From NCBI RefSeq assembly GCF_000155735.2, contig NC_020908.1, positions 4,649,501-4,713,500 on the forward strand: DNA of 64,000 bases, in the 5' to 3' direction. The translations under genes were made by a program, and so were the position numbers. The notes under the pieces were generated by a model, which did not search any database, was not told where the DNA came from, and saw nothing but the letters and a program-made list of their open reading frames with translations. Shown piece by piece: positions 44,425 through 53,335 of this stretch (its first letter is position 1; each line of letters begins with the position of its first letter). This DNA is from Octadecabacter arcticus 238 (GTDB taxonomy: Bacteria; Pseudomonadota; Alphaproteobacteria; Rhodobacterales; Rhodobacteraceae).

Positions 44425-45721
44425 CCTCACCCCCCGCGAAATCGTATCCGAACTTGACCGGTTTATCATCGGCCAATCCGACGCCAAACGCGCTGTTGCC
44501 GTGGCGCTGCGCAATCGTTGGCGGCGCAAACAATTGGGCGACGATCTGCGCGACGAAGTCTATCCCAAGAACATCCTGATGATCGGACCAACCGGCGTTG
44601 GAAAAACTGAAATTTCGCGCCGTTTGGCAAAATTGGCCCGCGCACCGTTCATTAAAGTCGAGGCTACCAAATTTACCGAAGTGGGCTATGTCGGACGCGA
44701 TGTTGAACAAATCATCCGCGATCTGGTTGAATCTGCCATTGTTGAAACCCGCGACTACATGCGCGAAGACGTGAAACAAAAGGCGCAGGAAGCCGCTGAA
44801 GCCCGCGTGATTGATGCCATCGCGGGGACAGACGCCCGCGAAGGAACCCGCGATATGTTCCGCAAAAAGCTCAAGACTGGCGAGTTAGACAATACAATTA
44901 TCGAACTTGAACTCGCCGACAATTCCAACCCCATGGGTGGCATGGAAATCCCCGGCCAGCCCCCTGGTATGGGCGGCATGGACCTCAGCGCGATGTTTGG
45001 CAAAGCATTCGGCGCGCGCACCGTCAAGAAACGCGTGACCGTTTCGGAAAGCTACGCGTTGTTGGTCGCGGACGAAGCGGACAAACTGCTGGACGATGAA
45101 ACCGTCACGAAAATCGCACTCGAGTCAGTTGAACAAAACGGCATCGTCTTTTTGGATGAGATCGACAAAGTCTGTCGCAACGCCGACGCACGCGGCGCGG
45201 ATGTGTCCCGCGAAGGCGTACAGCGTGATTTGCTGCCATTGATCGAAGGCACGACTGTCAGCACGAAACACGGATCGGTAAAAACCGACCATATCCTGTT
45301 CATCGCCTCGGGCGCGTTTCACATCGCAAAACCATCCGATCTGTTGCCCGAACTACAGGGTCGCCTGCCAATCCGTGTTGAACTGCGGGCACTGACTGAA
45401 CACGACTTTGTCCGTATCCTCACAGAAACCGACAACGCCCTAACCCGCCAGTACACCGCACTCATGGGTACCGAAGAAGTCACGGTGTCATTCAGCGAAG
45501 ACGGCATTGCCGCCCTCGCGCGCATCGCGGCTGAGGTGAATGAAAGTATCGAAAATATCGGTGCACGTCGTCTCTATACCGTGATGGAACGCGTGTTTGA
45601 GGATCTGTCGTTCAACGCGCCAGAACGTGGAGGTGATGAAATCGAAGTCAGCGCTGCCTTTGTCGAAGAACACCTTGGTGCGCTTGCACGATCCACCGAC
45701 TTAAGCCGCTACGTGCTTTAG
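44417..45721 (+). CDS. hslU: ATP-dependent protease ATPase subunit HslU
   Basis: 434 residues from ATG 44417 ([16 protein letters not shown]). Walker [12 protein letters not shown], the pore loop [10 protein letters not shown], a long I-domain (residues about 110-230, with a Gly/Met-rich patch) and Walker [12 protein letters not shown] are visible. It ends with the HslV-activating tail DLSRYVL. It unfolds substrates for HslV. Confidence 0.97.
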   Translation: MTDLTPREIVSELDRFIIGQSDAKRAVAVALRNRWRRKQLGDDLRDEVYPKNILMIGPTGVGKTEISRRLAKLARAPFIKVEATKFTEVGYVGRDVEQIIRDLVESAIVETRDYMREDVKQKAQEAAEARVIDAIAGTDAREGTRDMFRKKLKTGELDNTIIELELADNSNPMGGMEIPGQPPGMGGMDLSAMFGKAFGARTVKKRVTVSESYALLVADEADKLLDDETVTKIALESVEQNGIVFLDEIDKVCRNADARGADVSREGVQRDLLPLIEGTTVSTKHGSVKTDHILFIASGAFHIAKPSDLLPELQGRLPIRVELRALTEHDFVRILTETDNALTRQYTALMGTEEVTVSFSEDGIAALARIAAEVNESIENIGARRLYTVMERVFEDLSFNAPERGGDEIEVSAAFVEEHLGALARSTDLSRYVL

Positions 45722-45758
45722 CGCTTTCCAGTTGCGATCATTCGGCCAATAAGACCCA

Positions 45759-47003
45759 ATGACCGCAAGAATTATTCACGACACCGGATACATTTCCTTC
45801 ATCCGCGAGAACGCACCCTTCCTTGCGACGGGCGCGTTGCTGTCGTTTCTCTCAAGCTTCGGTCAGACTTTCTTTATCTCGATCTTCGGCGGTGAAATTC
45901 GGGCCGAATACGGGCTGAGCAACGGCGACTGGGGCCTGATTTATATGATCGGCACAGGAGCGTCAGCGGCAGTCATGGTGTTTGCAGGTGGCCTCGCAGA
46001 TCGGTTTCGCGTCCGGCAGCTTGGCATCACGGTTATTCTACTGCTCGGGCTGTCTTGTGTGCTTATGGCGCTCAATCCGCTTGCCGCCCTTCTGCCTCTC
46101 GTCGTATTTACGCTTCGCTTTTTTGGCCAAGGGATGACAACGCATGTGGCGACCGTGGCCATGGCGCGCTGGTTTATCGCCACACGTGGCCGCGCTTTGG
46201 CTGTTGCTGCAATGGGGTTCATGCTGGCCGAAGCGGCACTGCCCTTGATCATGGTTTGGCTAAAATCCTACATTGATTGGCATTATATCTGGATCGGCTG
46301 CGCCCTCTTTTGTCTCGCTATGGCCCCCGTTTTGATGCGTCTGCTGCGCCTCGAACGCACCCCACAGTCTGTCGCGCAAGACAATCAATCAACCGGACTT
46401 TACGGTAAACACTGGACCCGCGCCGACGTTTTGCGCCATCCCATATTCTGGGCGATGGCCCCTGCGGTTATGTCATTTTCTGGTTTTGGCACTGCGTTCT
46501 GGTTCCACCAAGTTCATTTCGCTGAGATCAAAGGATATTCACATCTGGCTCTTGTGGCGGTCTTTCCACTGGGAACGATCACCCTTCTTTTCTCGACGAT
46601 CTTTTATGGCTGGGCCTTGGATCGGATCGGGGCGGTTAAACTTCTGCCGTTTTATTTGATCCCCTACATATTTGCTTTCATCCTGCATTGGTACGGGCCA
46701 AGCCTCGGCTGGACAGCCCTCGCTTTGATCCTTATGGGCGCGGCAGGCGGTGGTCAGGCGACATTGCTGAATGCGTGCTGGGCAGAGTTTTTTGGCACGT
46801 TGCACCTTGGCTCCATCAAGGCCGCAACAGCCGCTTTGATGGTACTTGGGTCCGCACTTGGGCCTGGTATCAGTGGTTGGCTCATCGACCAAGGCGTCGG
46901 CTTCGAACAGCAAATGTTAGGATATGCAGCGACGTTTTTCATCGCCGCCCTTTTGTTGCTTTACCCGGTTTCAGTCGTGCGGCGGTCAACGGGTGCGGCG
47001 TAG
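45759..47003 (+). CDS. MFS transporter
   Basis: 414 residues with about twelve transmembrane segments. The MFS loop motif GGLADRFRVRQLG (loop 2-3) and a related GWALDRIGAVKLLPF in the second half are visible. Substrate unknown. It lies 37 bp after hslU and its 3' end overlaps the convergent smr-domain gene by 18 bases. Confidence 0.88.
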   Translation: MTARIIHDTGYISFIRENAPFLATGALLSFLSSFGQTFFISIFGGEIRAEYGLSNGDWGLIYMIGTGASAAVMVFAGGLADRFRVRQLGITVILLLGLSCVLMALNPLAALLPLVVFTLRFFGQGMTTHVATVAMARWFIATRGRALAVAAMGFMLAEAALPLIMVWLKSYIDWHYIWIGCALFCLAMAPVLMRLLRLERTPQSVAQDNQSTGLYGKHWTRADVLRHPIFWAMAPAVMSFSGFGTAFWFHQVHFAEIKGYSHLALVAVFPLGTITLLFSTIFYGWALDRIGAVKLLPFYLIPYIFAFILHWYGPSLGWTALALILMGAAGGGQATLLNACWAEFFGTLHLGSIKAATAALMVLGSALGPGISGWLIDQGVGFEQQMLGYAATFFIAALLLLYPVSVVRRSTGAA

Positions 47004-47576
47004 GTAGACGTAATAGGCGCCCTGCCCGCCATGGCGAATGTGACTTTCAGTGATTTGCATCACCAACCCACCCAGCGGCGCCATCGACAACCATTGCGGC
47101 ACTTGATGGCGCAACACACCAAACCGCGTCGGGATTGGCCCACCATCATCGCGGTGCTTTCCCTTGCCGGTGATGACCAAAACCAACCGATGCCCAGCGC
47201 CTGCAGACCTCAGGATAAATCCCGTCAAAACCGGATGCGCCTGTGCAACTGTCATTCCATGTAGATCGACCCGCGCTTCTGGCTTTAACTTGCCACGACG
47301 GAGCCTAACAAACGCCTTTTGATCCATTTGAACCGGTGCTGCCCTGATCTGTTGGCCAAGCGATGGCAACAGATCGTGATCGGCGCGGTGGTCAACAACA
47401 GCACCAATTCTGAATGCCGGAATGGGCCGGGGCTTGGTCTGGGTCGGCTGTGGATCAGGTTTTCGGGGTGCCGCACGAATCAGTTTCGCCGCTGGCTTGT
47501 GCAGCGGCTCGGTCCGCCTCGCCACGACGTCCCATAACGCCTGTTCCTCAGCCGACACATGCCGAGGCTTTTTCAT
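46986..47576 (-). CDS. Smr-domain protein
   Basis: 196 residues. The C-terminal Smr domain has VDLHGMTVAQAHPVL (D-L-H-G motif) and LVLVITGKGKH followed by the RHQVPQWL helix. Smr domains are nucleic-acid nucleases or binding modules; the alphaproteobacterial stand-alone type is not well characterised. The N-terminal 90 residues are basic and Pro-rich. It follows mltA with a four-base overlap. Confidence 0.9.
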   Translation of the reverse strand: MKKPRHVSAEEQALWDVVARRTEPLHKPAAKLIRAAPRKPDPQPTQTKPRPIPAFRIGAVVDHRADHDLLPSLGQQIRAAPVQMDQKAFVRLRRGKLKPEARVDLHGMTVAQAHPVLTGFILRSAGAGHRLVLVITGKGKHRDDGGPIPTRFGVLRHQVPQWLSMAPLGGLVMQITESHIRHGGQGAYYVYLRRTR

Positions 47577-48622
47577 TCGATCACATCCGGCAATAGCGCA
47601 TATGCACTTTGGATCGGCATCAAAACAACCAGCCGCCCATCGTCCCTTATGCGGCCCGCATCGCGCCCGGCGGCATCACCCGTTCCAAAGAAAATATCTG
47701 CCCGTTGTGATCCCTTGATCGCAGACCCCGTGTCTTGCGCGACCATCAAACGGTTCAGTGGGTCAGCGCCATCCTTTTCAATCCAGACAGGTGCGCCCAG
47801 CGGAACAAAGGCCGGATCAATCGCAACGGTTCTCATTGTGGTGACAGATCTGTTCATGGTCCCAAGTGGTCCCATATGCGCAGGCACATCGTTGACCTCA
47901 CGAAAGAAGACATAACTGTCGTTCGCCCACAAAAGCTGACGACCCTCTTCGCCATTGTTACGGACCCAATTGCGGATCACGTCAGCGGACACCTCATGGG
48001 ATTGATAGACACCGCGGCGCACCAGTTCCAATCCGATTGACGAATATTCACGTCCGTTCGCTCCGCCATACCCAACGCGAATGCCGCCCCCCGTATCGAG
48101 CGCAACGCGGCCCGATCCCTGAACTTGCAAGAAAAATACATCAACAGGATCATCGATCCAAACAATCTCAAGTCCACGCCCCTCAAAGGCGTTGGTTTTC
48201 TCAATCTCTCGGCGTGAAAACTCGCCTGAATTTTGGGGTAATCTGTAAAGCGGGTGCTGGAAGGGACCACCACGGGTCATCGATCCGCGCAATTCAGGCT
48301 CGTAGTAGCCCGTAAACAGCGGGTCTTGACCATCTTCAATCAGGACAGGCGTGAATAAACGTTCAAAAAAACCGCGCGCCTCTTGGCCTTGGCGCGCCAC
48401 ATCGCAAATCGTTTCCCACGCGGGGTCGCGCATATCGCCACAGGTGGACAGGAACACGTCTAACGCCGCCTGATGATCGTCATCGGCCCAGCCGTTCAGA
48501 TCACCGAATTGTAAAAGTTTATAGGTCGGGTTGGCCATTGCCGCCTCAGTCCAGAAAAATGGTGGCACGATCACCGACAGCCCTAAGGCTACCGCCCTCA
48601 AATTTATTCGCCTAGTCTTCAT
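47573..48622 (-). CDS. mltA: Membrane-bound lytic murein transglycosylase A
   Basis: 349 residues with an N-terminal signal (LRAVALGLSVIVPPFFWTEA). The MltA domain has PLFTGYYEPELRGS, FFLQVQGSGRVALDTGG and the 3D domain with VAQDTGSAIKGSQRADIFFG, whose second Asp is catalytic. It cleaves peptidoglycan glycan strands to anhydro-MurNAc products in the periplasm, the raw material recycled by AmgK/MurU encoded earlier in the window. Confidence 0.93.
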   Translation of the reverse strand: MKTRRINLRAVALGLSVIVPPFFWTEAAMANPTYKLLQFGDLNGWADDDHQAALDVFLSTCGDMRDPAWETICDVARQGQEARGFFERLFTPVLIEDGQDPLFTGYYEPELRGSMTRGGPFQHPLYRLPQNSGEFSRREIEKTNAFEGRGLEIVWIDDPVDVFFLQVQGSGRVALDTGGGIRVGYGGANGREYSSIGLELVRRGVYQSHEVSADVIRNWVRNNGEEGRQLLWANDSYVFFREVNDVPAHMGPLGTMNRSVTTMRTVAIDPAFVPLGAPVWIEKDGADPLNRLMVAQDTGSAIKGSQRADIFFGTGDAAGRDAGRIRDDGRLVVLMPIQSAYALLPDVIE

Positions 48623-49278
48623 TCACCAGTGGCGACAAGGAACCAGTTCGGATCGCCAGTGCCCATGGTGCGGCCGAACGTCCAGACATCGCGCTGCTTT
48701 TTGATTTCTGTTGGGGAGCCTTCTTTCAGGTCACCACCGTTGTCATAGACTGCAGACGTGCTTTCGTTGAGAAACTTGATTGTAATCTCAGCATTTTTTG
48801 TTGTTTCGTCAAACTCCGCATCAACCAATGTCGTTTCGGAAATACCAATGAACTTGAAATCGATGCTTAGGCCGTCTTTCTCTCGCGATTCAACCACACC
48901 CGCGAAGGCATCGTAGACGTCGCTCGATAGGAACGGTTTGATTTCGGCCAAATCGCCTTTTTCAAATCCGGTCAGGATCATTTCATAGGCACCACGCGCG
49001 CCACGCAAAAATTCACGGACATTGAATGACCGATCCGCAGTTTTCATTGCGGTCAACGCCTTTGCCATATCACTATCGGCATCAACATAATCGGTTACAT
49101 CCGGATCAGGTCCACCTTCGATCACCTCAAGATCGGGTCCGAACCGTCGCGTTGGGATGGCTGGCGGCGCCTTTGGTTTTTCAAACCCCTCACGTGTGCC
49201 CAAAACATTGCGCAAGCGCAGGATCAGGAAGATCGCGATTCCGGCAAGAACCAGAAGTTGAAGAACAGGCGAATTCAT
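48619..49278 (-). CDS. Tim44/TimA-domain membrane-associated protein
   Basis: 219 residues from ATG 49278 (MNSPVLQLLVLAGIA). One N-terminal transmembrane helix is followed by a Pro-rich linker and a Tim44-like domain (FNVREFLRGARGAYEMILTG, KPFLSSDVYDAFAG, VWTFGRTMGTGDPNWFLVAT). Alphaproteobacterial relatives of mitochondrial Tim44 sit at the inner membrane; their role is not settled. It is coupled to mltA. Confidence 0.9.
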   Translation of the reverse strand: MNSPVLQLLVLAGIAIFLILRLRNVLGTREGFEKPKAPPAIPTRRFGPDLEVIEGGPDPDVTDYVDADSDMAKALTAMKTADRSFNVREFLRGARGAYEMILTGFEKGDLAEIKPFLSSDVYDAFAGVVESREKDGLSIDFKFIGISETTLVDAEFDETTKNAEITIKFLNESTSAVYDNGGDLKEGSPTEIKKQRDVWTFGRTMGTGDPNWFLVATGE

Positions 49279-49401
49279 GTGCGTTTCTTTCAAGATAATT
49301 TCAAGGCAAGTGGTAACATCTAGGTACCGACCTTATGTAAGGCAGACATAGGGCCAAGTCCACCTTAGCCCCAACGATTCATTTGCTTATCTGGAGGTCT
49401 C

Positions 49402-49899
49402 ATGCTGTTGCTCTTACTCTTTATCGGCATCCCGCTGCTTGAAATCACACTGTTTATCCAAGTTGGCGGTGCAATCGGGCTTGGCTGGACACTCGCTATT
49501 GTGATTGGAACGGCGGTCTTGGGAGCGTGGATGGTACGCAGTCAAGGCGCGCGGGCGATGCTCAACTTGCGAACGTCATTCTCAAACCTGCAAGACCCGA
49601 CCGAACCTTTGGCACATGGTGCGATGATCCTTTTTTCTGGCGCTTTACTGCTCACGCCAGGTTTTTTTACCGATTTTATCGGTTTTGCCCTCCTTGTTCC
49701 GGCTGTTCGATCCGCAGTTTATCGCTATCTGCGCGCCCGAATTAATGTCCAGAATTTTCAGATGGGGCCAGATGGCCAGCAACCACGCCCCTCTAATCCC
49801 CATGGCCAACCCCGCGATCGCGTTATTGATGGCGAATTTAAAGAGGTCGATCCAGAAAATCCACCACAAGATGGCCCATCTGAATGGACTAAACGTTGA
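49402..49899 (+). CDS. fxsA: FxsA-family membrane protein
   Basis: 165 residues with four hydrophobic segments in the first 110 residues (LLLLFIGIPLLEITLFIQVG at the N-terminus, then GAWMVRSQGARAML, the FxsA core) and a hydrophilic C-terminal tail. FxsA was named for suppression of F exclusion of phage T7; its physiological role is unclear. It is transcribed divergently from the Tim44-like gene and towards secB. Confidence 0.9.
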   Translation: MLLLLLFIGIPLLEITLFIQVGGAIGLGWTLAIVIGTAVLGAWMVRSQGARAMLNLRTSFSNLQDPTEPLAHGAMILFSGALLLTPGFFTDFIGFALLVPAVRSAVYRYLRARINVQNFQMGPDGQQPRPSNPHGQPRDRVIDGEFKEVDPENPPQDGPSEWTKR

Positions 49900-49955
49900 G
49901 GCCCGCGCCCGCGCCTGATACAAAACATCAAATTTATTAAACATCGGAGGGCCAC

Positions 49956-50465
49956 ATGGCCGAAGAAGACAAGACAATGCCAAATGGCGCAGCAGACGCA
50001 GCGCCAGCAGCACCACAGATCAAACAACGCGTTCTTGCCCAGTTTGTCCGTGATCTCTCATTTGAAAACGTCATGGCGCAAAAAGGCGTTGATGGCGAAG
50101 TAAAACCAGAAATCAAAGTCGAGGTGAACCTCGATGCCCGCAAACGCGGCGCGGAAAATCAGTTTGAGGTTATCACCAAACTCAAGGTTTCTTCGCAGAA
50201 CGCTGGCACAGAGAATATGTTGTTCCTGCTTGAATTGGAATATTCTGGCGTGTTCGAAATCGAAGGTGTACCAGAAGCTCAGATGCATCCTTACTTGATG
50301 ATCGAATGCCCACGTATGACGTTCCCGTTTGTGCGCCGCATTGTAAGCGACATCACACGCGACGGTGGCTTCCCGCCGCTGAACCTTGAGCAGATTGATT
50401 TCGTGGCAATTTATCGCCAGCAGCTTGCGCTGCGTGCGGAACAGCAGAAAAAAGCCGAGGCGTAA
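49956..50465 (+). CDS. secB: Protein-export chaperone SecB
   Basis: 169 residues. The SecB core is clear: FVRDLSFENVMAQKG, PEIKVEVNLDARKRG, MLFLLELEYSGVFEIEGVP and CPRMTFPFVRRIVSDITRDGGFPPL. It keeps precursors unfolded and delivers them to SecA. GGAGG precedes the ATG. An IS3-type remnant begins within 100 bp of its stop. Confidence 0.96.
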   Translation: MAEEDKTMPNGAADAAPAAPQIKQRVLAQFVRDLSFENVMAQKGVDGEVKPEIKVEVNLDARKRGAENQFEVITKLKVSSQNAGTENMLFLLELEYSGVFEIEGVPEAQMHPYLMIECPRMTFPFVRRIVSDITRDGGFPPLNLEQIDFVAIYRQQLALRAEQQKKAEA

Positions 50466-50581
50466 ACTACTTCGGGTAATCCCCCCTAAAATTAGTGGTG
50501 TTCCAAAGTAGAATTTTCTCAGCAAGATATCTGAGGAGATTTTTGATGAAGAACGGACGATTTAGCGACGCACAGATCATG

Positions 50582-50622
50582 CATTTCCAGGCAGGCGATT
50601 GCACAGCAATCTGCCGAGAGGG
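50582..50622 (-). repeat. Palindromic insertion element, copy 1 (in IS3 OrfA)
   Basis: 41 bases inserted between the codons for QIM and GILRQ of OrfA. The minus strand reads CCCTCTCGGCAG-ATTGC..., with a 9-bp stem (GGC-A-GATTGC with GCAATCGCC), a bulged A and a TGT loop. It aligns with 32457-32499 at about 30 of 38 positions. Confidence 0.7.
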
Positions 50623-50840
50623 GGTATTTTGAGGCAGGCAGAGAGCGGCGTGCCGGTCTCTGAGCTTTGCTGCGAGCATGGCATGAGCAGCGCCAGCTTT
50701 TACAAATGGCGTTCGAAGTATGGCGGGATGGATGCGTCGATGGTGTCGCAGATGAGGGCCATGGCAGACGAGAACCGGCGTCTGAAGCGGATGTATGCTG
50801 AGATGAGCATGCAGAATGACTTGCTGAAGGAAGCTCTTGA

Positions 50841-50879
50841 AAAAAAGCCGTAAGGCCATCTCAGCGACGTGAGATGGCC
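50841..50879 (+). promoter_or_regulatory. Programmed -1 frameshift signal of IS3
   Basis: The slippery heptamer A-AAA-AAG (50841-50847) is followed after six bases by a perfect 10-bp hairpin GGCCATCTCA-gcgacg-TGAGATGGCC (50854-50879). A -1 slip joins OrfA to OrfB, the normal way IS3 elements make OrfAB. Confidence 0.8.
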
Positions 50880-51387
50880 GTTAAAGCAGTCGAGAATAGG
50901 CGTGTCAGCATCGCGATGGCCTGCCGTACCTTCGAGATTAGCGAGACCTGCTACCGCTATGAACGGCTGCTCAGTGATGAGAATGCTGAGATCGCAGATT
51001 GGTTGGTTCGACTGACGGCCAATCGCAAGACGTGGGGCTTTGGCTTGTGCTTTTTGTATTTGCGCAATGTCAAAGGCTTTGAATGGAACCACAAGCGGGT
51101 GTAGCGGATCTACTGCGAGCTGGAGTTGAACCTGCGCATTAGGCCAAGAAAGCGGCTGCAACGGCCCAAGCCGGACGCGTTGGCGGTGCCAGAGGCTCTC
51201 AACCAGACTTAGTCAATGGACTTCATGGTGGATCAGCTTGCGGATGGACGGAAGTTCCGCACCCTCAATGTGTTGGATGACTTTAATCGTGAGGGGCTGG
51301 GTATCGAAGTGGACTTCTCCCTGCCTGCTGCGCTATTTGAGGGCTGCGCAGGTGGTCATAACCTCTAAACCAGCATCATTCCGAAGG

Positions 51388-51640
51388 TGTTATGGCAGAG
51401 AATTTGCTTACCACGAAGAGATTGCCCGCGAGCTGACAGCCGAGGGTTTCTTCGCGCACCCCTATCACTCCTGGGAGCGGGGCCTCAACGAAAACACTAA
51501 TGGTCTGATACGGCAATACATCCCAAAGGGAAAAGACATTGATGATCTGAGTGATGAGGAAGTGGTTAAGATCAACGAAAAGATTAACAGCCAGCCCAGA
51601 AAATACCTTAGCTTTAAAACGCCAAATCAGTTATTCCTAG
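51388..51640 (+). pseudogene. IS30-family transposase C-terminal remnant
   Basis: GREFAYHEEIARELTAEGFF, then HPYHSWERGLNENTNGLIRQ and PRKYLSFKTPNQLF, is the C-terminal catalytic third of an IS30 transposase (with its Glu in NENTNG). It differs from the IS30 at 27172, so it is another, older family member, lying directly against the IS3 remnant. Confidence 0.85.
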
Positions 51641-51696
51641 GGTCCAAACAGCATGTTGCAAGTTGGCTCCGCGGAACACTTTTACTCAAGGTATTT

Positions 51697-52120
51697 TCAG
51701 AATGATCGTTCAAATGTGATCCCGCAGTCTGTCGTTTCATATTCGTACAAAGCGATATTTGATGAGTTTTGTTCGTTCTGGCACGATAGGCGTGGTCGTG
51801 ATCCGTAAATTTCAAAACTTCGAGGGCTGTATGAGGCGCCAAAGATAACCGTTTCGTCTTGACGTACGAGATTAGTGGCCGGGAAAAAGTCATCGTATCC
51901 ACGAGTTGTGAAACTTCCGAAGAGGCCAATGTTTCCATGGTTTGAAAAGTTACGTGAGATGTCAGCTGAGACGCGTCCTTCCAGGTACCTAAAATGATTC
52001 TCTTGGGGCTCTGATCGAGCAAGGGATACACCAAACCCAAATCTTGTTCGCTCATCCAGAGAATAGCTATAGCGCAAGTTTATTTGACCGTAAGGACCTG
52101 AAAGACTGTCACTTTCAATG
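51697..52120 (-). pseudogene. C-terminal fragment of a Slam-like outer-membrane barrel protein
   Basis: About 141 residues of alternating-strand sequence (INLRYSYSLDERTRFGFGVS, NIGLFGSFTTRGYDDFFP) ending in ITFERSF with a terminal aromatic, typical of outer-membrane barrels. The tail SSNIALYEYETT resembles the end of surface lipoprotein assembly modifier (DUF560) proteins. The 5' side is cut by IS630 copy 2, and no N-terminal part is found beyond it, where dnaQ begins within 20 bp. So the insertion was accompanied by a deletion or rearrangement. Confidence 0.6.
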
Positions 52121-52122
52121 TA

Positions 52123-53315
52123 TGCTCCCGCGCCTGAATTGACCTGAGGTTTTCCCCTCAAATCACTTTGTATTCCTTGAGCGATATGACGCGGAAGTTG
52201 TCGGTGACGGTGTCGCGGAACTCTGGCCATTTTTCTGGCAGGGTCTTGCGGAAGAAGTCGAAAATGGCCTCTGTGAATTGGTTGAACGTTGCATAGTGCC
52301 GATTGTGGGTGACCCATTTGTGCATAACACCCCAAAGACGCTCGATCGGGTTGAGGTGCGGGGCATATGCTGGCAAGAAATGCAACTTCACCCGACGTTC
52401 TGGGCTGTCCAGCCATGGCTGTAGTATCTTGGCATGATGATAGCGGGCATTGTCGACAAAGACGTGGATGGCCGTCTTGGTTTGGTTGTTGCGTTCCAAC
52501 TTTTCCAGCATCTGTCGGGTTGTCTGGGCATTGATCTTCTCGCCTTCCACAAAGGTGAACTGGAAAGTCTCAAGGTCAAGCGCGCCCTGAATGTTGAGCC
52601 GCTTGCGCCCTGATGTCGCCTTCAGGGCCGTCTTTTGTCCCTTGGGGAACCAACCATGGGCGGGGCGGCTCTGGTGTTCGGGGTGGACAGCGTCCGAAAA
52701 GACAACCATCTCATCTGCGGCCAACCCGTTCATCAGGGCCTCATATTTGGCAATAAACGCAGCCTGCTTGGCTTCATCGGCCTGTGCAGGCAGCAATTGT
52801 GGTTTCTTATACGCGAACCCCAGGCGGCGCATCAGCTTGGCGGCTCCCGACGTGCTGTAGTTTTGGTCGCACTCGGCTAGAACATAGGCACAGACCTCAT
52901 CGGCATTGCGGGCAGGCTGCGCGGTGAAATGGGCTCTCACCGCCTGCTCTTGCACGACGGACAAATGACCCTGACGCTGGCTGTAGTCCTTCAGACCGAA
53001 AAACGATAGTCCCGCACCGGCAAAGGCAAATCGCCACTCCGTCAAAACTGTCGGGCCAATATCCAAAATCCGGCAAACCGTTCCGGCGTCTTCTCCTGCG
53101 TCCAAAAGAAGAAACGCGCGCGCCCGTTTCCAAACAAGGGCGTCAACTTTGCGGCGGCGGCAAAGCGCTTCAAGTGCTATGCGCTGCTCGTCGGATAAGG
53201 AGACTGTTTTGTATTGCTTGATCATAAACTCAAAATACAGACTGAACCGCCTTTGGCCATGCGACGAAGTGAATCGCAGGCCCAAATTCGTCAGGTCAAT
53301 TCAGGCGCAGGAGTA
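52123..53315 (-). mobile_element. IS630-family insertion sequence, copy 2
   Basis: 1193 bp, nearly identical to 33184-34376, with TA at both flanks (52121-52122 and 53316-53317). It cuts the barrel-protein gene and ends 20 bp from the dnaQ stop. Confidence 0.95.
52158..53225 (-). CDS. IS630-family transposase
   Basis: 355 residues from ATG 53225 (MIKQYKTVSLSDEQ). Same DDE core as copy 1; differences include Ile for Ser at residue 2, Phe for Leu in TEWRF, Ala for Thr in NGLAADEM, Asp for Glu in GALDLETF and Met for Ile in WGVMHKW. Intact and possibly active. Confidence 0.95.
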   Translation of the reverse strand: MIKQYKTVSLSDEQRIALEALCRRRKVDALVWKRARAFLLLDAGEDAGTVCRILDIGPTVLTEWRFAFAGAGLSFFGLKDYSQRQGHLSVVQEQAVRAHFTAQPARNADEVCAYVLAECDQNYSTSGAAKLMRRLGFAYKKPQLLPAQADEAKQAAFIAKYEALMNGLAADEMVVFSDAVHPEHQSRPAHGWFPKGQKTALKATSGRKRLNIQGALDLETFQFTFVEGEKINAQTTRQMLEKLERNNQTKTAIHVFVDNARYHHAKILQPWLDSPERRVKLHFLPAYAPHLNPIERLWGVMHKWVTHNRHYATFNQFTEAIFDFFRKTLPEKWPEFRDTVTDNFRVISLKEYKVI

Positions 53316-53335
53316 TACCTTACGGGATGTGACAT

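Larger units (their letters stand above)
50546..51366 (+). pseudogene. Decayed IS3-family element (OrfA and OrfB)
   Basis: OrfA begins MKNGRFSDAQIM, is broken by a 41-bp insertion, and resumes ILRQAESGVPVSELCCEHG through MYAEMSMQNDLLKEALEKKP. OrfB continues in the -1 frame (EMAVKAVENRRVSIAMACR, RKTWGFG) and has stop codons near 51102 and 51210 where Tyr and Trp are expected ([20 protein letters not shown] after the second). The integrase core is lost after DFSLP. Non-functional. The typical frameshift signal is preserved. Confidence 0.88.

Noticed and set aside
50854-50879. Perfect 10-bp hairpin as an independent repeat element
   Set aside because: Its place six bases after A-AAA-AAG at the OrfA/OrfB junction explains it as the IS3 frameshift stimulator.
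51697-52416. 239-codon frame joining IS630 end to the barrel-protein tail
   Set aside because: The first 100 residues are the out-of-frame antisense reading of the IS630 end, also seen at 33091-33477. Only the part beyond the IS is real.
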